Shown here: positions 25,301-37,699 of the stretch, one piece after another | Layout of the letters: each line of letters opens with the position of its first letter | Numbering within the stretch: the first letter of the stretch is position 1 | NCBI GenBank assembly: GCA_025331125.1 | Contig: JAOALB010000038.1 | Span: 1 to 64,000, forward strand | DNA length: 64,000 bases | Direction of reading: 5' to 3' | DNA from: Mycogone perniciosa | Lineage: Eukaryota > Ascomycota > Sordariomycetes > Hypocreales > Hypocreaceae | Made by a program: the position numbers and the translations under genes | Notes under the pieces: generated by a model | The model's input: only the letters and a program-made list of their open reading frames with translations | Database searches by the model: none | Told to the model about the DNA's origin: nothing

Positions 25301-25667
25301 ATTACTTAACTAAAATAACAGAACTAGTAATAAAGGTTATTATCCTTAATAATTGCATTTATTAAATATATATAGTCGCTATTAATATTAGATTTTTACA
25401 GGGTTTCGAAAAGAAAAGGGAAAGGCGCTAGCTTTATAGCAAGGACTATAGTCTATTAGGCCAGGTTAGGTTATAGGGCAAGGTTTAGGGCATCTATATT
25501 TATCTTGCTTATAATTGGTTTCCTATAGGTATAGGGTTTAAAGGGCGAGGGCTAGGCTATAGAGGCGTTATTATAGGTTTAGGAATAAAAAAGGAATTTA
25601 GGGAAGTTTATAATTAGTTAAGTATATGCCTTGCAATAGCGCAGCTGAGTTAAAAGACAGTATAAAC
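19302..25667 (-). pseudogene. Gypsy D gag-pol, RIPed
   Basis: Minus-strand RT begins near 22.4 kb with PGGGVYIYQNY then GLNNITIKN and includes IVYFNNIFIYF at about 22.08-22.12 kb (YLDD to YFNN). It continues with YLGLIITLKGL and an FLSFINFY-like thumb near 21.85 kb. The integrase core lies at about 20461-20655 with YKYLLVIVYYFIKIYYFIPI. The chromodomain-like tail at about 19.6-19.75 kb has DYYNNNSFYYLI and DFYIKNLKNLGLP. Stops are almost all at codons where CAG/CAA or TGG would be expected. Gag could not be resolved by motif. No full-length frame survives. Confidence 0.8.
25657..25665 (-). other. Gypsy D putative self-priming site
   Basis: Two bases inside the 5' LTR lies ACAGTATAA (plus strand). 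Its sense-strand form TTATACTGT is complementary to ACAGCATAA in the LTR sense strand (25708-25716), with one C to T difference at a CpA. No TGG, expected for a tRNA 3' end, follows the LTR. This is the geometry of Tf1 self-priming. Confidence 0.55.
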
Positions 25668-25839
25668 TATTATAGTATAGGAAGGCAGGTTAAGGCAAAT
25701 ATTGTTATTATGCTGTAGAGAGTAAGGAAGCCTTAAGGCTTTATGGAAAGCTATAGCTAGGAACGCGTTAGGGCCTGGTCACGTAACTAGAGCTTACGTA
25801 ACAGGGCGTTAATATCGCGTCACGGTCAGTGCCATAACA
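25668..25839 (-). repeat. Gypsy D 5' LTR
   Basis: 172 bp from TATTATAG to GCCATAACA, the partner of 19130-19301. It carries the sequence complementary to the priming site, 49 nt from its inner end. Confidence 0.95.
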
Positions 25840-25844
25840 TTTAC

Positions 25845-28312
25845 TTTAGTGTTAGTGTAAGGTTAATATATAAGTCCCTTTCTCTTTATTAAGGTATTAT
25901 CTCTTTTAGTATACTTTTAATATAGGCTTAAAACCTAACTTTCTTTTTAACTTTCTTTTTTATCTTTTTTAATATATTATTTTATTTTTTACTAGTAGTA
26001 TAAAATACTAACTTTAAAGTTTCGTTTAAGATATTAATATTATATAAAATAGTTATTAAGTTAGGGATTATTAGTATAATGCAGGTTTAAGGGTAATAAT
26101 TTATTAAATAGTATTATAAGTTAAAGGTAACTGTTAATATAGGCTAGTTGATATTAAGATTATATTACTATAGCTATAATATTTTAAAAATAAAGGGGTT
26201 TTAATTTAAAAGATTAGCAATAAAAAATATATATAGCTTTCTATATTCCTTTATTCCTATATTTAAGATTATATAGTTAATAAGCTATACTATTACTTTA
26301 CTATTAGTTAAAATAAGGCTCTTTAATTTAGGCAATTATATTATTAGGATTTAGGACTTTTAAAGAAAATGCTAGTCTATAAAGCCTTATATTAAGCAGC
26401 TACTATTAATAAAGGTTAATATAGTTACTAATAAATGCGCAAGGAATAGTATAGTATAAATAAATAGTAATTTACTATTTATAGTATTTAAAATTAATAG
26501 TTTATTATTAATAATAATCTATTATATTTATAAAGGCATTAAATTTACAGGCTATTCCGATATTTTATTGCGCTTTTTAATATAATATTATCAGGAAGCT
26601 ACTTTTTTCCATGCCTTTTTATATTAAAAGTTATATTTTTATAGGTAAGTGTATCGCTAAAGGTAACTAATCTTTTAATAAAGCTGGTCTTATTAATATA
26701 ATATAAGAATAGGTTTCTATAGTATAACAGGTTATTTTTTTAGGCTAAAAAGTGCTGGTACTACAGGAATTAAAGAGTAGGAAGTTATAATGCCAGTATA
26801 CCTTTTCCCTGGCTTAGGATATATACCCTGCCTTAAAGCGCTGTAATATTATTGCCTCGATATATTTCATATCCTAGGAAACCGCTATTATATCCCTATA
26901 GGGTTTAAGGTTTTATAGTATTAGCTTTCTGCTTTTCTATATAATTATTAATTATATATTAACTATTATAGTAGTAGTATAGGTTATAGAGTTATTAATA
27001 TTCTTTACGTTATAAAGTAAAGGATATAGTATTTAATTATATAGGATTGCTTGTATCTTTTTGCTTTAAAGGGTTTAGTTTATTTTAAGGCAGGGTTTAT
27101 TAAGGAGTATAGTTACTGTTTAGCTTTTTAAACTTATAATTGCCTTTAAGTTTAGTGTAATAGGCCTGCTTTTTAAAGTTATTATAAACTTTTTAATTAA
27201 AAGTTTTTTAAATAAACTAGTTGTTTTTATTTATAGGCTTATTGCTTTTATTAATAAAGGCAGCAGCTATCTTTTTAAATACTTTAAAGTAAAAGGCATT
27301 AACCTTTTAAATATTAGTTTTGCCGGCTTAGGCTGCTAGTTTATAGAATGTAGTAATAAAGTTCTAGAATAGCTTATTTACTATATAGTAGATATTAAAC
27401 TTTTAAGTAGCGGATTATAAAAGGTTAAAAGTTTTATACTATAAGTTTAGGAATTTAATAAAAGTTTTACTACTTCCCTATTCCTATATTATATAGGTAT
27501 CCTTTTTATTATAATATAGTTAAATGCCTTTTATATTAAATTATAGGCATTATTATTTAGTTAACTGCCGATATAAAGGATATATTTATAAAGGGTATTA
27601 AAGTATTTAGCATTAATTATAATATTGCATAGTATAATAGAACGCTAGTTTATATACTTTTACTAATAGGTTTTTATATCTTTATCTTTAATATTAAATT
27701 TATCTTTAAGGTTATTAGTTTAATGCTCAAGGATATTATTATTTTTAGCTTTAATAAGTTTATTAATTATATTGCTTTAGCTTTAGACTTTATATTAGGC
27801 GAGCTTTAGGTTTTTAATAATAGTAGTATTTTTAGCTTTATTTTATTTTAAGGCTATATTAAAGTTATACTTTTAATTTTAAAAGTAATTAAAGATAATA
27901 TTAAAGAACTGTTTAAGTTTTAGTGCTTAAAGCTATAGGGTTAGGTTATAGTTATTATTATAAGCTTTTAAGATAGTATAGATATAAAGCTAGTCGCGGA
28001 AATAATTAGTAAGCCTTGCTTTCCAATTAAAGTCCCCTTTTATACCTTTTATTTTTATTTTAGTATTTTTAGGTTAAACGCAGGCTAAATAATTAAATAT
28101 AGGCTAAAAAGCTGGGCTAAGGTATATTCTTTACTGCAGGGATATAGGCTTTTAGGCTTAAGGTTTTGCTATAGTTAGGGATTAGTAAATTTCCTGTAAG
28201 ATATAGGGCTCTTTATAGTATTGCGACTAGGCTATCGGCGACTTTGTTAATTCTTCTCAGGCAGGGTTAAGGGCTAAAGGTAACAGCGCAGTTATTATAG
28301 GAAGGCATAAAC
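25845..28312 (-). pseudogene. Gypsy B N-terminal part: gag/protease region and leader, RIPed
   Basis: This is what remains of element B between the D insertion and the 5' LTR of B, about 2.5 kb on the minus strand. By position it should hold gag and part of protease, but stops are dense and no CCHC knuckle or DSG/DTG motif could be read with confidence. The segment at about 28.0-28.3 kb is less A+T-rich and is probably the untranslated leader. Confidence 0.55.
28302..28310 (-). other. Gypsy B putative self-priming site
   Basis: AAGGCATAA lies two bases inside the 5' LTR of B. The LTR holds TTATGCCTT at 28354-28362, the exact complement, ending 50 nt from the inner end of the LTR. Family A has a different 9-mer at the same two places, so the pairing co-varies between families. 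Confidence 0.55.
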
Positions 28313-28474
28313 TATTATAGTATATAGAACAGTGGGTTAAAGTGATATCTTTATTATGCCTTAAATAAGGCAAGAAGCTATAAAAATATAGTTTAAAGGT
28401 ATAGGACTAAGCTATTATATAAGGACGCATATAATACTGATGAGTTATTAAAGGGCAGGTTTAATGCTGTAATA
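28313..28474 (-). repeat. Gypsy B 5' LTR
   Basis: 162 bp from TATTATAG to GCTGTAATA, the partner of 8009-8170. Flanked on the right by the TSD ATAGG (28475-28479). Confidence 0.95.
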
Positions 28475-28479
28475 ATAGG

Positions 28480-31400
28480 TTTTTTACTCTTTTAACTAAT
28501 TGCTAGTTTAATATAGCTTTAACCTTTTTAAGATTTATCTCTAGTCCTTTTAAAGTAATAATTAAGTTAAAGTATTTTATTTTTATTATTTTAAACTTAT
28601 ATTTAGTAATATTAATTTAAAGGCTAATATTTTAAAGGCAGGCTACTATTTCGCAGATATACTTTTAGTATTCCTTTTAGCTTAAAGAGTATATAAAGAT
28701 ATTATTAAGGTATACTGTATAGGTGCAGTTAAAGAGGTTATAAAAAGTATAGTTAATATAGTATTAAAATATAGTAAGTGTATTGTAGATACTGAAAGGT
28801 ATAATTAATTTTTTTAAAAGGCTAAACCTTATAATAACAACTGTTTTTTATATATCTCCTTTAGTAATATAAAGGTTATGAAATGCAGTAATAATATTGA
28901 CTTTTATATATACCTTTATATAGCTTAAAGTATTAAAGGTTTTTTAGATTAATAGTAATAGGTATTAGTTTTTAATAGTAATATTATTTAACCCTTAGTA
29001 ATTTTAATAGATATAGACACTGCTTTTTAGTTTTACAGCTAAAAAGAGGGGAGCAGTATATTATACTTGCGATTTGCAGATAAATCCTTTTATTAAATTA
29101 TTATTTAATTTTTTTTTATTACCTGCAGTTTATTAAATAAAAATAGCCTATTCTTTTAGTATAAAGGGTCGTTTCCTAGGAATATTTTAATTTTATAGTT
29201 TTAGGCTTATTATAAAGGAAGCTTATTTACTGTCTTTAGCAGGAAAGTGTTATATAGGTTATATAGCCAGGATAGCAGTTTCTTTAAAATATTTAGTTTA
29301 CTAAGCTTAGGTTTTCCTGCTATAAATTTCTTTATATTAACAGCTATAATCTTTTTTAATTATATTAAAGAGTAGTATTTATTAATAAGGTTATATATTT
29401 CTTTTAATAATATTATTTTTACTTTAATATAGTTTCTTTATCCTATAAATATTTATTAAAAAAACTTATTTAAAAGCTTTAATAGGCTAATAAATACTAG
29501 TTTTTCAATTTTAATAACTTAATTAATCTCTTTTTAAATTACTTTTATTATATAAATATATAGTTAATAATAAAAGGTAATAAACTTTATAGCTGCTATT
29601 ATCTATATATCTATTATATCTAGGTATATTTTTTAATTTTAAAGTTTGGTTTAGTTTTGCGGAAGCAGTATATTAAAAGGTAGTAGTAGTAGCTTTAATA
29701 AAGGTTTTCTTTTTTATTATTAACTATAGATTATAAAGGCAGGCAGCGGCTTTATATTTATTTAGTTTAAGATTATTTATACTTATATTTCTTTATTATT
29801 AATTCTGCTGTACCTATAGGTTATATAGTAATCTTGGTTTAATATTAAAGTTTATAAAATGCATAGTTTATAAACTTCCTCTTTAATTAAGTTATAGTTT
29901 TCCTTTTTTTAAGTATTTTTAATTAATAGTTACTGGTATAGTATAGTTTTTTATTTAATTAAGTTAAGCTCTGCTTTATTTAAGGCGTTTTTAACTGTTA
30001 ATTGCTAGTAATATATATTCTTTATATTAGCTTTAATAAAGTTATTTTTTATCTCGACTACTATTAAAACTTATATAGGGCTAACTGTATTCTTTAAAAG
30101 GTAATAGTTATAATAATAATAGGATTTAAAAGTAATAGTTATAATAATAATAGGATTTAAAAGTAATAGTTAATCTTTCTAAATTAATATTAAAGTTATA
30201 TTTTTTTAGCTATAAAAGGCTAAAGATAATAGGTATATTATTAAGGATATTTATAATAAAAAAGAGGCAAAGTCTTTTATAAAGGCCGATTATAGTTTAT
30301 ATAATAAAGAAGTTTAAAATTTTATTGGCTATACTTTTATTAGTAAAAAGGAGGTTTTTAATAAATAGCAGTTATTAAATAATAATACTAAATCGTTTAA
30401 TAAAAGCGCAGCTAGTAAAAGCTTAAAGTATATAGCGGCTGTCTATTAAAGCTTTTATATTAATATAAATATTATACATAAAGGTTAATGTAATTTATAT
30501 TAAAAGGGATTTACTGTCTATTAATTTAAGTTTAAAGGGCTTTTCATTAAAAAGGCAGCTGTAAATCTATTCTAAAATAATAGTATTATTTACAGTTAAC
30601 CTTTACTTATAACTTTTAACAGAGGTTAATTTTTTCTTTAATTTATAAATTAAGTCTAGGTTTTTAATAAATATCGCTAATTAAATTAAAGTAGGTTAAA
30701 AGTTAATAAAGTAATGCTACTATTATTATCTTTATAAATATTTAAAGAGGGTATATTGTTTAAAGCCTAGATTTATAGGTTAACTAAGTGTTGCGGGTAG
30801 TATTAATATACTATTAGGGTTTAATTATTATACTTTACTAGGCTATTTTACTGCTGGCTTTAATATGCTGCTAGGTTAAGGTATAGCTGGTATAGTTGGA
30901 TTTAATAATTTTAATTTTATATTTAGTATAGATTTCTTTAATATATATTAGCCTGCTTCTTTTTATTATATTTATTAAAGCTGTAATTTACTTTTTTACA
31001 GTAAAAGTATAGTCTTTTAGCGATATATTCTTTATAAAAGACTTAAAGGTAAAGTAGTATAATATATATAGTATCTAGCTATATTAGGTTATTAGTTGGC
31101 GTTAAGGTAGCAGCTTAGTTATTTGCTTAGTTGTTTAGTTAGTTATTTTATTAGTATTAATAATATTACTGCTATTATTAATAGCTTTATTAATGCTAGC
31201 CTATTTAAGCAGCGCAGAAGGCATTATAGTAAACACTTTCTTAAAGTTTATTATAGATAGTTTAATAGAGTTAATATTATTTAGTAAAGTTAAACTCATT
31301 TAGCTTAATTACTTAAGTCTTTATCGTATCAGTAAATTCCTAAAAGACCTTTATTTTTAAAGCCTTTATTATTTACTTAATAGTTTTGCTATATTTACTG

Positions 31401-31767
31401 CCTAGTATAGATAACTTTACTATAAAGTTCTAAAAAGGCTTATTTAATATATATAGGTTATTAAAAGACTGTAATGCCTTTTAGTATAGGTTAATTATTT
31501 TATGTTGTTTATTAAAATTAGTTAAAAGAATTGTATTAGTCTTTTAATATTATTAGGCAGGGTTATTAGGATTTTTGATAATAGTATTAAAGTTTCTTTA
31601 TTGCAGTCGATATATATCTCCCTTTAAAAGGCCTATAATATATAAAATCTTTTTAAATTTAATCAAAAAAATTAACTAGTTACTTATAAAGGTAATATTA
31701 ATTTAAAAGCGCTAATTAATATATTTTTATCAGTATTTAATAATATCTTTTTATTTACTATTAAATT
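28480..31767 (-). pseudogene. Gypsy A pol/gag, middle part: RT, protease, part of gag
   Basis: This resumes gypsy A exactly where it was cut at 8008 and aligns with D from about 21.86 kb on. RT lies at about 28.48-29.06 kb, with the YFNN version of YLDD at about 28.69-28.74 kb. Sequence further right aligns with the protease/gag part of D. A 31-bp unit at 30102-30163 is tandemly duplicated relative to D. The segment ends at 31767, where copia E is inserted (target AAATT, 31763-31767). Confidence 0.8.
30102..30163. repeat. 31-bp tandem duplication inside gypsy A
   Basis: Two identical 31-bp units (30102-30132 and 30133-30163) beginning TAATAGTTATAATAATAATA. The corresponding place in D (about 23.48-23.52 kb) and in F has one unit. 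The exact identity shows the duplication is younger than most RIP in the element. Confidence 0.85.
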
Positions 31768-32348
31768 TATTAAAAAGGAGGGCTAAAAAGTAAGGATTTC
31801 AGTGTATTTAGGTAACCTTCCTATTCTGGCTAGACCCGGAATTAGGCCCGACGCTAGGACCGAGTTCCGGAGGAACTTCGGTGTAAGTCAGGAAATTTCT
31901 GTTATCTTCAACAATAATAATTAAGCTAGGACCAGCTATCCCGCCTACCCTAGACTCAATATAATAGCCATAATAGCTATTGTGAAAAATCTGACTAAAA
32001 TGGTTTCCTGTTTATATAGCTATGAGTCGATTTGGCCGATTTCCCATACAAATGAATTTTGCGGAAAATAGGAATAGAGCCATAAACCTAACTCTGCCGC
32101 TATATTCCTATTATCTAGTCGGAGGACTATTATAGAAGACAAAGCATTATTTTACAATTATTTCTACAATCCAGCCGCATACACACTAGATATTCTATAG
32201 CTTTTCAGCTATTAGATTAATTACAATTTAATTATTTATTTATTGTTAACCTAATTAGACTTTTAGTCGTTTCCTTATTACTGTATTGTATGCAGCTTCC
32301 TAGAAACTGTATATAAATAAGGTTTAGTATAACCTTATTATTTTAATA
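31768..32348 (+). repeat. Copia E 5' LTR
   Basis: 581 bp with inverted ends TATTAAAA...TTTTAATA (originally TGTTAAAA...TTTTAACA). It includes a GC-richer stretch (about 31825-32000). It differs from the right LTR at scattered sites, nearly all transitions. Confidence 0.97.
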
Positions 32349-32363
32349 GGTTATAAGCCCAGG
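32349..32363 (+). other. Copia E primer-binding site (half initiator-Met tRNA)
   Basis: GGTTATAAGCCCAGG follows the LTR directly. It is complementary to the anticodon stem-loop of initiator tRNA-Met (CUGGGCUCAUAACC), with one G to A change at TpG, the RIP context. Copia C has the same site. Confidence 0.8.
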
Positions 32364-35300
32364 AGAGTTTTCCTTGGGTCTCTATTAATAGATTTTTCTA
32401 GTAGTTACAGCACTTCCCTTAATGCTACTACAGCACTTATAGCGGGTTTTTATAGTGCTTATCCTAGTGCTTATATAAGTATTATTTTTAGGATTATAGT
32501 TACTAGAAGCTATTCCTAGGCCTTTACTGTAAATACTATTGCAGTTATAGTAATACTGCTACTATTTTTACTATTTTTAGTAATTTATATATACTATAAA
32601 GTATATTCCCTATTTTAATAGGATATAGGTCTAATAGCAGTATAAGTCGACCTATTAAGGCTCTTAATAGCCCTATTTCCTTAATTAAGGATAATAGCTC
32701 TCCCTAGCATTAAAGGGATCTATTTATTCAGGTACAGAATATAAAATAAAAGCTTTAGGTATAGAGGGCTTTTACTGAGACAGTTAAGGTATAGTTAAAG
32801 GGTTAGAATAACACTATAACTCAGTTATTTAATACCCTAGCTAGCCTAGCTGCTGCTATATTAAGGCTTTAATAATAGACTATTAGTTTAATATAAATTA
32901 ATCCTATAGCCTTTATTTTAATGCCGATATAAGCTCTTAATCCTATTCCTATACTAATCCAGGTTTTATTTTTATCTATTCCTTAACCCTAAAATACTAT
33001 TTCTACTCTAAATAGTAGTTTTATTAAAAAGGCATTAAAAAAGGTCTATAGCTTTTTAAAAAGCTATAAGCTAGTAGGCCCTAATAACTTTAATTAATGG
33101 AAACAGTCTTTAAATATTATGCTAAAGGCTATAGATTACTATACTTTTATAGAAAATCCTATAGTTACTGATTCCTTATCTAATTCAGAACAGGCCCTAT
33201 TATTTATATTAATTAAGGATAGTTTAATAGCTATTCCTGCTGTATTTATTACTTAGATTTAAAGTTTAAAAGAAGCATTTTTAGCATTAAAGAGATAATA
33301 TAGTTACTTTAATACTCTGTAAAGAGATTCCCTTTATAGGGAATTTCACTTATTAAATTCTAGTAATTATAAAGGATCTTTAGCTGAACTTGATGCTATT
33401 TTTAACGGCTTATTAGCTAAGCTAGCTATTTTAAAGGTTAATATTAATATGCTAGATTAAGTAAATTAATATTTAAATTCCCTAGAAAAGACTTATCTTC
33501 AATAGGCTAAAAGAATTAAAGGAACTATTAGATTTAATAAAGCTATTAGGCAATTTACTAAAGGTTTTAATATTCAATTCCTTATAGCAGATATATTAGA
33601 ACAGACTAGGAATCTATCTTTTACTATATATAAAGTTAATAAAGCCTTAGGCCCTTTTAAGTCCTTTAATTAAAAGCCAGCTTCTATTTCCAATAAAAGG
33701 AAAGGAAATTAAAAGAATTAATAAAACCAGAAGTAAACTATAAAGGATACTGCTTTTACTAGTATATACTATCTAGCTACTAGGGAGCATAGCTTAAAAG
33801 AGCTATTAAAAAAGTCTTTTACTGAATCTATTAGCAGTTTAGATAGTAATCGAGATCTTTTATATGCCTTAAACGCTAAAAAAGGAAAAAAGTCTTTTAA
33901 TCCTTCTAAGCCTTTTAAATCTTTTAAAAAACCTAAACCCCCTAGACTCTCTATTTAAAATAGTTTATTATATAATACTGGATCTACAGTTTATATAGTT
34001 AATTCTAGGAAATAGTTTATAGACTATAGATTTAATAATAGGGACTTAAGTGTTGTCTATACTAGCAGGGGCCCTATTACCTTTAAAGGAATAGGTATAG
34101 CTACTTTTACTATCTTTAATAAAGATAATAACTATAAAAAGATAAAATTGCTAAATACCCTTTATTGCCTACAGCTAGACGTAAACCTTATAAGTGGTTT
34201 AAGGCATTATTAAGATAGAGGATATATATAGTATAATACTCTTTTTACAAAAACTATACAGTTAATAGGGCTGTTAAATCCCTTAAAATATAGTTTTTTC
34301 TTTATAATTAAAGGATATACTATACTATACAGCCATATAAATAGCTATAAAGCTTATAGCTCTATACAGGTTTAAATTCCTGCTATTAGTAAAGAAAAGG
34401 CTTAGGAATATATCGCTATTCCAGAAGCAACAGCTTTAAAAAAACAACTAACTAAATCTAGTCCTAGGCTTATAAAGAAGAATAATTTTAAAGGAAAGGA
34501 TCTCTTTAAACTCCCTAAAACCCCAGGCCAAATAGAGGAAGAGGGGCCTTATATGCCCCTATTGCCTAAGGAAATAAGGGGGAATAAGCCTATAGAGGAT
34601 ACCCTTATAAAAGAAAGGCCCTATATACCTAGGGAATCCTCTATTACCGAAGATCTAGAAGTTATTAAGCTATCTAAACTAAAGGGAGATACTATTATTA
34701 ATAAGAATTCTAGCTATAAGCTGCTAAATCTAGCCCTTTTATAGTATAAAAGACTAGGTTATATTAGTTTAAGTTTACTAAAGAAGACTGCTAAAATAAC
34801 TATTGGAATTCTTAACTTTAATTTTATTAAAGAGGCTGAATTCTATTACTTAGCGTATAATAAGGGAAAAGCTATTAAGAGGCTTAATTTAAAGCTAATT
34901 CCTAATCTACTAGCCTCTCTAGATTATCTAGAAGCTAATACTTTCTCTATAAAGCCAGTGCCTTATAACAAGGCCTTTATTAGTCTTTTAATTATTAATA
35001 GAAAATTAAAATATAGGTGGCTATTCCTTTTAAAAGATTATAATAGACCTACCCTTTTAGCTATTATATAAAGCTTTATAAATAGCCTGAAAATACAGTA
35101 TAACTAGTATTTTAAGGAATTTTACTATAATAGCGGAAAGGAAATTAATTAAGAACTTTAAACCTAATTCTTTTCTTTAAAAATTATATATTCCTATAAT
35201 AACCTTTATATTTATAAATAAAATAGTTTAATAGAATACTTTATTAAAGTTTTATTAAATAGGCTATAGGCTACTATTATAGCAGCTAACTTACTGCTAT

Positions 35301-37699
35301 ATCTCTAGAATTTTATTATTACTGCAGTTCTTAAATTAATTAACTATATAGCTATTACTAATAGGGACTTTACCCTTTATTAAGAATTATATAAAGACTT
35401 AGACTTTAATAAAGATTATAAACCTAATCTGCAAAGATATAGGATTATTAGCTTTTATTATAAGGTATTTATTTTATAAAAATAAAAGGCTAAAGGCTAT
35501 AAATTAATCCCTAGGACTAAAACTGGGAGACTACTAGCAGTTTTAGGTAGTAATACCTACCTTATCTATATTCCAATTAAATATATAGTCTTTAAATCGT
35601 TAACTATAAAGCTATATAAAGATAAAATTCCTAAGCTTTAAATCCTAAAGCCTACTATAAGTTAAGATAATAAACAATTAAAGGGAGAAATAAAGCTAGG
35701 TTTTATAAATTAAATAATTCCTAGCTTTCAGGATATTAATCCTTTACTCCTTAACCCTATTTTAAAGGGAGTACCTACTACTATTCCCTTTATTCCTATA
35801 CCAGTTATATAAGACTCTGCAGTTATAGAGGATCCTATAGATATAGATATATCCTATTTTCTTTATAATAGCGTTAGAAAGTTAGCCTTTTTAGCCGCTG
35901 CAGTACAAAACCTATAAACGCTCAAGCAAGTACTTTATAATCCTAATAAAATTAAGTAGCTAAACGCGATTTATAGCGAATTTAACCAGCTAGTCAAACA
36001 ATACACCTTTACCTCTATTAAGCATAATAGTATTCCTAAAGGCAGGAATCCTATTACTAATCGATTAGTTTTAAAGACTAAAAAAGACTAGAATAATAGA
36101 ATAGTAAAATTTAAAGCTAGGCTAGTTGCTAGGGGTTTTCAATAACTAGAAGGAATAGATTTCAAATAAACATTCGCCTTAACAGCTATTCCTTTTACCT
36201 AGCGGCTCCTATTAGCCTTAGCTACTATCTATAACTAGTAAATCAAACAAATTAACTTTATTAGTGTATTCCTTAATAGGATATTTAAGGAAACTATCTT
36301 CCTTAACTTTCCTAAAGGGTTTAAAGACTATGCCAGTCAAGCTTCCTTTAAGACTAAATCTATTCTTAAAAAGCTGGGTTATAACCCTAATATAGATTAG
36401 GTTATTTAGTTACAGAAAGCTCTTTACAGTCTAAAATAGTCCTTTAAAGAATAGCAATAGGCCTTATAAGCCTTAAGAAATAAACTAGGATATAATCCTT
36501 TAATTTCTAACTCTGCTATTCTCTATAATCTATATAATAGTATTTTTATTGTTACTTATATAGATAACTGTCTTTTTATTAGACTAGATAAAGAAGCTAT
36601 AGCCCAGCTAAAGCTAGCTTTTAATAAGGTTTATACTATAAAAGATAAAGGCCTTACCTTTTTCTTTTTAAGGGTTTAGATAGTTAAGGATAGAAAAAGA
36701 GGCCTTTTTTGGCTTTCCTAGAAATAGTATATTACTAAAGTTATAGAGTTTTTTAACCTTTAAAACTCTAAGCCTATCTAATTACCCCTATAGCCCTTTA
36801 TTTTAACTAATAAAACTATAATTAAACTAGATAAAGCTAATATTAAGCTTTTTAAGCTATTATTAGTACTATTATCTACTTAACAATTTATACTTAAATA
36901 AATACTAGCTTTCTAGTTTAGTAGCTAGCTAGATAATTTTAAGGCCTTTATAAAGAGTACTTAAATGCAGCCTATAACCTATTACAGTATTTAAATAGTA
37001 CCTAGGATTTAGTTATTTAATATACTAGAAAATCTAGTCCTATATTTATTAGTTATTGCGATAGTACTTTTACTGGGGATAAAGAATTAAGTAAATTAAC
37101 TTATAGCTATATTATTATAATTACTAATAGGCTAATTAGCTGGAAGTTAAAAAGGGGCTTAACTATCTGTCTTTTTATACTAGAAGCAGAGTTTATAGCT
37201 CTTATAGAAGCTACCAGGGAGATTTAGTAGCTTATTGGCCTATATAAAGAGGTAAATCGACTAATTATACAGCCAATCTCTCTATTTAACAACAATAAAG
37301 GTGCTATCTTTACCTTAAATAACCCTACCCTTTATAATTAAATAAAATATACTTTATTGCGTTTTAATTATATTAGGGAACAGGTTAAAAATAGTGTTAT
37401 TACGGTTAGCTATCTAGAAACCAGTAAAATAGTTGCTGATAGGCTTACTAAGCCTTTTCCAGGTCCGAAATTAAGGAATTTTATAAGTTTCCTTAATCTT
37501 AAGATTTTACCTAAAGTATATACTTAAAGTTATTACCTTTCTTATAGTTATTAGCTATTTTATAGCTATTAGCTATCTTTATTATTTTTAGCTATATTAG
37601 TTATCCTTTTTATTTTTATTTTTATTTTAATTATATTCCTATATCTAGATCTTATATCTACTTTAAAGTTATATAAAATAGTATTTATTTTAGAGGGAG
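32364..37699 (+). pseudogene. Copia E gag-pol, lightly RIPed
   Basis: Plus-strand domains in order: gag at about 33.01-33.73 kb (LVGPNNFN then W-KQSLNIMLKAIDYYTFIE, the copia gag/DUF4219-UBN2 type); protease at about 33.96-34.37 kb (LLYNTGSTVYIV, where the catalytic DTG is NTG); GAG-pre-integrase near 34.75 kb (YKRLGYISLSLLKK); integrase to about 35.5 kb; RT at about 35.95-36.96 kb (LVARGFQ, then VTYIDNCLFI at about 36550-36580 for YVDD); RNase H at about 37.05-37.5 kb (YCDSTFTGDKE, then LEAEFIALIEATREIQ and ADRLTKPFPG). Most stops are TAA/TAG in place of Gln. No ATG start is clear. Dead, but recently mobile compared with its neighbours. Confidence 0.92.

Larger units (their letters stand above)
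19130..25839 (-). mobile_element. Gypsy D: uninterrupted family-A chromovirus nested in gypsy B
   Basis: The 172-bp LTRs at 19130-19301 and 25668-25839 are flanked by a perfect TSD, TTTAC (19125-19129 and 25840-25844). At 6710 bp it is the only family-A copy here that has neither an insertion nor a large deletion, apart from G, so it is a good reference for the family. It is coded on the minus strand: gag and protease (about 23-25.6 kb), RT (about 21.86-22.44 kb), RNase H (about 21.4-21.8 kb), integrase (about 20.46-20.66 kb), chromodomain-like tail (about 19.56-19.75 kb). RIP has inactivated it. Confidence 0.95.
8009..28474 (-). mobile_element. Gypsy B: second chromovirus family, nested in A and carrying C and D
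   Basis: The 162-bp LTRs at 8009-8170 and 28313-28474 are flanked by a perfect TSD, ATAGG (8004-8008 and 28475-28479), located inside the RT/RNase H part of A. Its own length, without C and D, is about 6.6 kb. Coding is on the minus strand. Domains from 3' to 5': chromodomain (about 8.32-8.50 kb), integrase (about 9.25-9.43 kb), RNase H (about 17.0-17.6 kb), RT (about 17.7-18.4 kb), protease/gag (about 18.5-19.1 and 25.8-28.3 kb). Its LTR ends resemble family A, but the LTR bodies and internal sequence differ, so it is a separate family. RIP has destroyed all frames. Confidence 0.95.
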
